Assembly (NCBI RefSeq): GCF_030272615.1
Contig: NC_081411.1
Location: forward strand, 156,822,971-156,886,970
Length of the DNA: 64,000 nt
From: Cryptomeria japonica
Taxonomy: Eukaryota; Streptophyta; Pinopsida; Cupressales; Cupressaceae
Direction: 5' to 3'
The position numbers and the translations under genes were made by a program. A model generated the notes under the pieces. That model was not told where the DNA came from. It saw nothing but the letters and a program-made list of their open reading frames with translations, and searched no databases. This document shows positions 57,526-64,000 of the stretch, piece by piece; the stretch's first letter is position 1, and the number at the start of each line of letters is the position of its first letter.

Positions 57526-58307
57526 GAGGCTTTTTCTTTATTTGAGATTTGTACATCTTTAGTAGGCTTGCCCTCCCGAGGGGTTGAAAAACTCTTAAAG
57601 CCGTTACGGCCAGTGTGAGGGGAACGATCTAAGTGGGAATGGCTAAATGCCAAGTACTCCAACCCACTATAAAATAAACGTGATTTGATGAAAATCAAGT
57701 CAACAGAAGTGCTCGGGAATAGCTCTCCTTAGTACCTTCGGGTATATTGAACCTTAGTTTTCAAGGCTGGGAGACCTCCTAATTGAGTTTATACCTCGAC
57801 GCGTCTAATGGAACCCTTACTAGATCCAATTAAAATTAGAAGCTACCCGATTCACCTCTGAAAGGTTGATAATCTTTGTGCAAGAGAGATAGTAACTCTC
57901 CCAAGACACTTGCCATATCGTGCCCCCATTAGCATTTGGAGTCGGCTAATACGACTTTGAGAATCCATTGCGTGAGACTCAACGACCATATTCTGATTAG
58001 CTATTGGGTGTGTACCTAAGTCAGTAAGCAAAGGTTTTCTTCTCTAAGCCAACTTCCATAGCGTTTACATGTTGTGATTGGAGTTACTATTCATACTGTG
58101 TGTTTTCTGTGTTTTCATCCCTCAAACTAAAACTGGAATACTAAAACTGGAGAAAATAAATCAACAAACTCAGTGATCAAAACTCTGTCCATGTCACAAA
58201 CTAGTTTATCCTAGTCAAAAATTAGTCCATTTCAGAATTGTTCATACTCAGTTGTCATACCCAGCCATTAAAAAACTCAGAATTTTTGTCTCTATCCTTT
58301 TTAACAA

Positions 58308-58590
58308 TCATACGAGCCTGATCATTTGTTGTCCTGCACCATATTCTGTGTTGTACGAGTCTGCTAATTTGTCACATGAAGCTAATCCTCCATTGTACGA
58401 GTTCTAGAAGTCTATCGTTCTAAGTTAAATCCTGTGTCGTATGAGACAGAACTGCATAGAATCATTTGTCGTTCGGGACCTACCCATTTGTCATACGGTA
58501 CTAGGCAACAACTCGTACGAAACATAACTGTTGTCATCCTAAAGTTGTTATACTATCGTACGGTCTTAGAAATTCTATCATATGAGTCTT
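58308..58590. repeat. TCGTACGA motif cluster 2 (decayed)
   Basis: One perfect site (58513-58520) and about seven variants such as 'ttgtacgag', 'catacgag', 'tcgtatgag' and 'tcgtacgg', mostly explained by CG-to-TG/CA change. Confidence 0.75.
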
Positions 58591-59089
58591 TGATTTTGCT
58601 AGTCCAGAATAGTCAAACCTGTCCAAAATAGTCTACAGCAAGCCTAAAACTGGTTATCATCCTCTAGAGCATAAACAACCTTGATAGTGTACCTCTGTTG
58701 TTGTGTTGCACGATTTTGTCAATCATCTTTAAGCTAGTTTAAACAAATATCTTATCAAACCTAAGTTAACTTAGATAACGTCTTACACAGGATAGATCAT
58801 TCCTGAAACTAGACCAGATCTTAGTTACTTCTCTCAATCACTATGTTAAATGAACTACTAGCTACAATTTGATCTTGACTTCTGCAAAACATTTGGCTCT
58901 CGGTCCTGTCAGTTACAAATGCCTATTCAAACCAAAAATTCTCCCAGCAAAAGAGACAAAGAAAAAGAAACACCCTTTTTATCAAAAGACAATCCATTCT
59001 TTTTGGAAAACCCCTTTTACAATAAACCATCCTCATCATAGATACCAGTTTACGACATACCAATCTTTGGTCAGCCCCTATCTCCCACC

Positions 59090-60630
59090 ATGTCTGGGGA
59101 AAGATAAGAAAGAGAAGCTAATAAACGAGACACTCACAACGACTTTAGCAATCATGCCACTAATAGTGATTCCTCATCGACTGAATCTGAGCTTCCTAAA
59201 CCTCCTAAAGCTGAAGTACATAGATGTCAAAATGATAAACAATTTCAAAAAATGATGAAAGTCATCATGGCTAGGGAAAAAGAAGACTATTTCCTAGAAT
59301 TAGCAAAGCAAGGCGCCAAACTCCCTTCTGGTTATAATGTGGAGGCCCTCGTCGCTAAAGAGGAAGAGACACCATGGGGAAAAATAAGCAAACAAATGCA
59401 AGCATTACAAACTGTGGTCACAAGAATAGAAGACAAAGATAAAATGCCAAAACAATATTCTTTGGACACAATATGCCCATTCCCATTTGACAAAAACCTT
59501 TACATGTCTCCATTTCCTTCACAAGTTGAGATCCCAAAATTTGACAAATATGATGGTACCTTAGATCCTCAAGATCATGTTAGAGAATTTTGTGCTGCTT
59601 GTATGGAGTTCATGCACGATCAAACGTACCTCATGCGCCTTTTCCCAAGGAGTTTAGGGGGTCAAGCAATGGAATGGTTTGCAAGCCTACCCAAAGGGAT
59701 AAAAACATTTGAAGAACTAATCCAACTATTTTTACAACAATACTCATACAACATTCGTCACCCAGTCACTATGATAGAGCTTTGCAATACCAGACAAAAG
59801 ATAGGAGAACCCTTTCTCACTTTCCTCCAATGATGGAGAAAGATGTTCTCTAGATATTCACGGACTATCCCAGATCTTGAGAAAATGGATATCCTTGTCA
59901 ACAACTTAGTCCCTGAATTGAAGTACAGTGTCCAGATGCAAGTAAACCCTTCATTCAACAAAATGGTAGATAACGCCCTCAGAATCGAAGATGCACTTAT
60001 CAAAAAGGGAGATATATCACTTTGGAAAGAAACATCGCAAGGTTCTAGCTCTAAAGAAAAGAGTAAATACTGGAAATATGGCAAAGATAGCAACAAGAAC
60101 GTCGTTATGATGGAGTGGTAGATACTGTCCAAGAAAAAACAAAATCCACAATATTTAACTTGGCCAGTGGCACGCAAGCACTCAAGGCAGTTGAAACTAC
60201 AACAGAGAATCCCCCAAAGAAAACAAGATAATGGTTTAAAGAAAAACCTTGGCTTTCAAAACCTAAGTGTGATTTTACTCTTTTAGATGAATCATATGAA
60301 TCGGCTTTTAAAACCTTATTGGCAAATAATCTGATAACATTGCCAGACAATTCTAGACCATATGACCCAAAAATTAGACCCAAATGATGGAGAGAAAACG
60401 AATACTGTGACTACCATCGGAACAAGGGACATAACATAAACAACTGCATGAAACTCTGACATGAAATCCAAGATCTCATTGATACGGGAAAGATTGTTGT
60501 TGGAAATCATGCGAAAAATGCTGATCATAAGGCCTTTAAAGATCCCTTACTGACTTATGAACAAAGAGATTCCTCAAAATCCAAGGGAGGAGCTAGAGTC
60601 AATTATAACTACACTAACAACAATAATTAG
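59090..60630 (+). pseudogene. G3 gag
   Basis: ATG at 59090 in a good context (ccaccATG), then a TAA five codons later and an open frame from 59108. The Retrotrans_gag block is 'SQVEIPKFDKYDGTLDPQDH', 'LFPRSLGGQAMEWFASLPKG', 'FLQQYSYNIRHPVTMIEL'. A TGA at 59831-59833 and a frameshift near 60115 break it. The knuckle is 'CDYHRNKGHNINNC' (about 60400-60445). Confidence 0.88.
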
Positions 60631-61493
60631 ATCAACATGATTGAATTTGCTCAAACTGAATATTACAATGTGATCATAGTCCCAAATAACCAAAATCAAA
60701 CACAAACTGCTAATGTCCTGACTCACACTCAAAGGAAGATTACGCTCCCAGGAGCTAGTTCCTCAACTTTTGATCAAACAACATCAAATCTACCAAATAG
60801 ACAAACAGACACAATCATGGCTAAATCAAAACAATTGGCTTCATCGTCTTCTCCTGGTTATAGTATTGTCGAACAATTGAAGAGAACCAATGCTCAAATC
60901 TCCATTCTGGAACTGCTTAAGATCTCTTCTGCTCATAGAGAGGTCCTGGACAAGGCTCTACTTACCACCAGTGTCCCTAAAGATTTAGACGTATATCGGT
61001 TCAATCTATGGTGGGTCACCTGACCTCACCTCATTACCTCACTTTCTCTGAAGAAGATGATAACTCATTGAGTCACCCACATAACCAACCATTACACATT
61101 GAAGCCATGATCCATAAACACCGCGTTAAATGTGTTTTGATAGATGGAGGCACTGGGTTGAATATTTGTACCTACAATCTACTGACACAACTGGGATTTT
61201 CTGAAAATGTTATTGATCCAACAAAGAAGATAACAATCAAGGCTTATGATGAAGAAGAAAGAACTTCTAAGGGTTTGGTACTATTACCAATCAAAGTAGG
61301 ACCTGTGGAAAGAGATGTCATTTTTCAAGTCCTGGATCTTCATCTTTCATACAACATCTTACTGGGTAGGCCATGGATTCATGAAATGAAAGCAGTACCA
61401 TCTATGTATCATCAATGCTTGAAATTTCCTTGTAATGGAGTTGAAGTCAGTATTCCTGCCGATACAAGCTATACCTGCAATGCATTAACGTAG
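60631..61493 (+). pseudogene. G3 protease
   Basis: A linker with 'NAQISILELLKISSAHREVL' (as in G2), then a frameshift near 61015, then 'VKCVLIDGGTGLNICTYNLL' with the catalytic Asp at 61143-61145, and 'LHLSYNILLGRPWIHEMKAV', which closes the domain. The frame stops at 61491-61493. Confidence 0.88.
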
Positions 61494-62080
61494 AGTGCTA
61501 ATGCTTTTGTTCCTCATAATAGAGCAGCCTCCATAGCTAAATGTTCAGAATCCTTGCTGAAATATTTACAAAAGAAATTGAAAATCATAAACACTGGCAT
61601 GGATGGCTACAAGATAGAGCTTATACTCTCGCTAACGTCTCTTCCTCCATCACCAAGATAGTCAGGAAAACCATCAAAGGTTATGAAGCCACAAACTTCA
61701 ACTCCAAAAGTCATGTATGATGGTCTCTTTATATAGTCCTCTACTTCTCTTGCAAGTGAAATAGAAGAGGATGATGTTCTGAAATCGTTTTTCAAAGAAG
61801 ACAGCGCAAACAAAGAAATACGACATTGTGAGATTTCTCCGACACAATATGGTCTAGGCTATAAGATGCTTCAACGCATGGGATATTCAGGTACTGGTAA
61901 TCTTGGCAAACGTCAAAAAGGTATTGTTGAACCTATTCAGTTACAAACTAAGTCTGCCAATGATAAAGGTGGATTAGGATATGATCCAAGAAAACAATCA
62001 GATCAGAAGCACATGCCCCACCATCAACGTAAGTGGAAGAAAAAGGTACTACCTTTAACAACACAATAAATTAATACTCA
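61494..62080 (+). pseudogene. G3 G-patch-like domain
   Basis: After a broken stretch, 'QYGLGYKMLQRMGYSGTGNL' and 'GKRQKGIVEPI' at 61851-61930, then 'KGGLGYDPRK', give the glycine and aromatic spacing of a G-patch. It is placed between protease and RT as in G2. Confidence 0.7.
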
Positions 62081-63540
62081 ACAAACTCAGGAAGACTGTG
62101 ACGATGAACAAAAAGAATTGCCCACCTAGAGAGAGGAAACAAATGGTAATCAAGTTCCAGTTATATCAACTATAATACCACAGGAAGTACAAGTCCTATA
62201 GGATATGAGAGACGAAGTATACAGAATCAGAGAATTGTTTGCACCACTAAAAGTTACAGTCACATATACTGGCAGACAACAAGTAGATGATTCAGAAACT
62301 GATTCAAATGAGTATGAATGGGGTCCAGACCACATCTTAGATACATCTACTACAGAAACCCTTGAAGAATCTAGTGATATCACAGATGATGCACAAGAGT
62401 TGATACGCCTAAAAATGCAAAATGAAATAGAAGAAATTAGACTAAAAAGATAAGAAGACTATGAACAACAGCTGGAGGAAGAAAGGACACAAGCAATTTC
62501 TTCACCTACTAACTCCCCCTCTAATGAGGTAGGACAAATCAGGTATGAAACTACAAAAGAAGAATTAGAAGCTACAGAAACAGTCATCAGTCCAGAGGAA
62601 GCTGAATGGAATAGACGATAGGGATTAACAGAACCATCAAGGTTATGTCCACAAGTGTGTCAAATACAAGCAATCAATGAACCAAATCACGAAGGAAATT
62701 ACAACATCAAAGATGTGGGTGTTGATACTATATATACCTTTACTAAGCCAATTGAAGATGAGTCAACAACTTCATCCTATGACTCTGATGACTCAGACAA
62801 GAGCTCTATTTATAACAACGATTATTCAACAACACATTATGATTACTCTGTCATGAATGTTGATATGCTGTCTGTTGACCCTGTTACTGTCACACCACAG
62901 TATGTAGTCTAGTCTGAAGTAGGTGATGGCACTAGAAGTAGGTCGGTTGGGTTAGGTCCAATAAATACTAACATGAATTTTGATAATCGTGTCGTAACTC
63001 TTCCTGGTCTCGAGACACATACGCAAGGTAGTCTTGTGGAACTCGACTGGTCGGTCCAAAGCCATGATGATAGTACCATGAACTCCCTTGAGCCTGTTCC
63101 AAACTTATCCTTAATGCATCCAGAACTGATTGATTGTACTCTTTATAACCAACCCTTGAATGTACCTACTTTTGCCAATGATTATACATTAACCTATTAT
63201 CTCAATGTAGTTGAACCCATGTACTCTTCCACCAACAATCAGAATGAAAACATGACTGAAGCAGATATCAAGTATCTTAGTCGAAAAAACAAGAAAAATA
63301 AAAATAAAAGATCTAATGGTAAAAACCACATTGTGGCAGTGTTAGAATCTAAAAAAGAGAAAATAAAGGACGTACCTAAAGGTGAAAACCTCTTTGAGGT
63401 GCTTGAAGGTGAGATACTTGATATACTACCAAGTCACTTCCAGGAGAGATCTTCCATATTGATCAAGCCAACTCAGCCAGTGAACATTGGGAGTCAAGAG
63501 ACACCACACATCATTCATTTAGCTCAATCACTATCAACAG
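62081..63540 (+). pseudogene. G3 acidic spacer before RT
   Basis: Readable pieces with stops at about 62202, 62450 and 62910. Rich in D, E, S and T ('DSETDSNEYEWGPDHILD', 'SSYDSDDSDKSSIYNNDYST'). Contains 'LMHPELIDCTLYNQPLNV', which has a counterpart in G2 ('LFHPELIDWGQRDKPTLD'). No fold recognised. Confidence 0.6.
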
Positions 63541-64000
63541 AAGAGTTAAAAGATTTCAACAACCTTTTTTTAGAAAAGAAGATCAACTTTGCATGGACAT
63601 ACTCAGATATGCTAGGACTAGATCCTGATCTCATCATGCATCATCTCTCTATTACACCAGGAGTTAAACCAGTTAAGCAAAAACTCTATAAGATGCATCC
63701 TCATGTGGCACTGCTAGTCAAGGCTGAACTAGAGAAGTTGCTAAAAGCTGGATTTATTAGAGCTATAGACTACCCAGAATGGATATCAAATATAGTACTT
63801 GTATCAAAAGCGAACAAATCTATTGAGTTTGCACATACTTCAGGGATCTCAACAAAGAATGTCTGAAAGATGATTTTCCATTGCCCAACATTGACATGAT
63901 GGTAGATATGACTGTTGGATATGAGATGTATTCATTAATGGATGGATTCTCTGGTTACAATCAGATCAACATAGCACCTAAAGATCAAGAAAAGATAGCT
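63541..64000 (+). pseudogene. G3 reverse transcriptase, N-terminal part
   Basis: 'KINFAWTYSDMLGLDPDLIM', 'KPVKQKLYKMHPHVALLVKA', 'GFIRAIDYPEWISNIVLVSK'. A frameshift near 63815-63830 moves the rest ('DDFPLPNIDMMVDMTVGYEM', 'SLMDGFSGYNQINIAPKDQE') to another frame. The window ends before the YMDD motif. Confidence 0.92.

Larger units (their letters stand above)
56829..59089 (+). other. G3 leader with primer site and structured modules
   Basis: Begins with 'ttttggcacccatcatgggt' (primer site, same type as G2). It holds two clusters of TCGTACGA-like motifs, one hairpin module (57475-57525), a ~500-base part sharing phrases with the G2 leader (57540-58040), and one copy of the motif that is tandem in the G2 tail (58779-58826). 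The leader ends at the gag ATG (59090). Non-coding. Confidence 0.7.
55586..64000 (+). mobile_element. G3: Tat-type Ty3/gypsy element, 5' part
   Basis: 5' LTR (55586-56828), primer site, 2.3-kb leader, gag, protease, G-patch, spacer and the first part of RT, cut by the window end. Domain order, the C-x2-H-x4-H-x4-C knuckle, the D-G-G protease, the primer site and leader modules are shared with G2, so they are sister families. It carries stops and several frameshifts. Confidence 0.9.

Noticed and set aside
57441-57698. 85-codon minus-strand frame in the G3 leader
   Set aside because: Covers the structured leader modules on the opposite strand, with no match in G2.
58869-59255. 128-codon frame overlapping the start of G3 gag
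   Set aside because: It is out of frame with the gag that starts at 59090, and the conserved Gag block continues the other frame.

Overview
The window looks like a large, repeat-rich plant nuclear genome. The grounds are an intron-containing boron-transporter gene, Met-initiator-type primer sites, plant-type Ty1/copia and Ty3/gypsy elements nested in each other, and AT-rich DNA in which many breaks look like cytosine deamination (CAG, CGA or TGG turned into stops). A gymnosperm is my guess from the style of the elements; I could not test it.

Layout. 1-1022 is a diverged copia-type LTR fragment. 1023-13219 is an old plus-strand gypsy element (G1: LTR, leader, gag, protease) carrying a tRNA-derived SINE (2352-2479, 20-bp target duplication) and a complete minus-strand LTR element (N1, 4436-10971) that encodes a coiled-coil Gag with four zinc knuckles and a second ~1000-codon ORF of unknown function where pol would be. 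13220-34613 is a minus-strand copia element (C1) with gag, protease, integrase, RT and RNase H, split by a 14.1-kb plus-strand Tat-type gypsy element (G2, 18736-32872) with a perfect ccatc target duplication. 34614-35176 is a minus-strand piece of a G1-family LTR. 35581-38082 is the 5' part of a second copia element (C2). 38160-40840 is a decayed ORF of unknown kind, followed by a probable LTR (41010-41449), a gypsy RNase H/integrase remnant (42010-43060), a tandem repeat and a 5'-truncated LINE piece (44077-44515).

The only host gene is on the minus strand at 49866-45190: a 12-exon borate exporter of the BOR family. All eleven introns are GT-AG, the frame is kept throughout, and the product is 650 aa. 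Its upstream region holds a CT-rich minisatellite (50387-50650) and candidate TATA boxes.

50651-55585 is mostly unassigned AT-rich DNA with a 79-bp tandem repeat and one copia-type LTR with primer site. 55586-64000 is a second Tat-type gypsy element (G3), related to G2 and cut by the window end inside RT.

The most unusual signals are in the retroelement leaders and tails. A short hairpin with two compensatory base-pair changes is repeated four times in G2 and once in G3. Two clusters of a TCGTACGA palindrome lie in the G3 leader. A palindrome-bearing motif is present 15 times in the G2 tail and once in the G3 leader. N1 has an unexplained second ORF.
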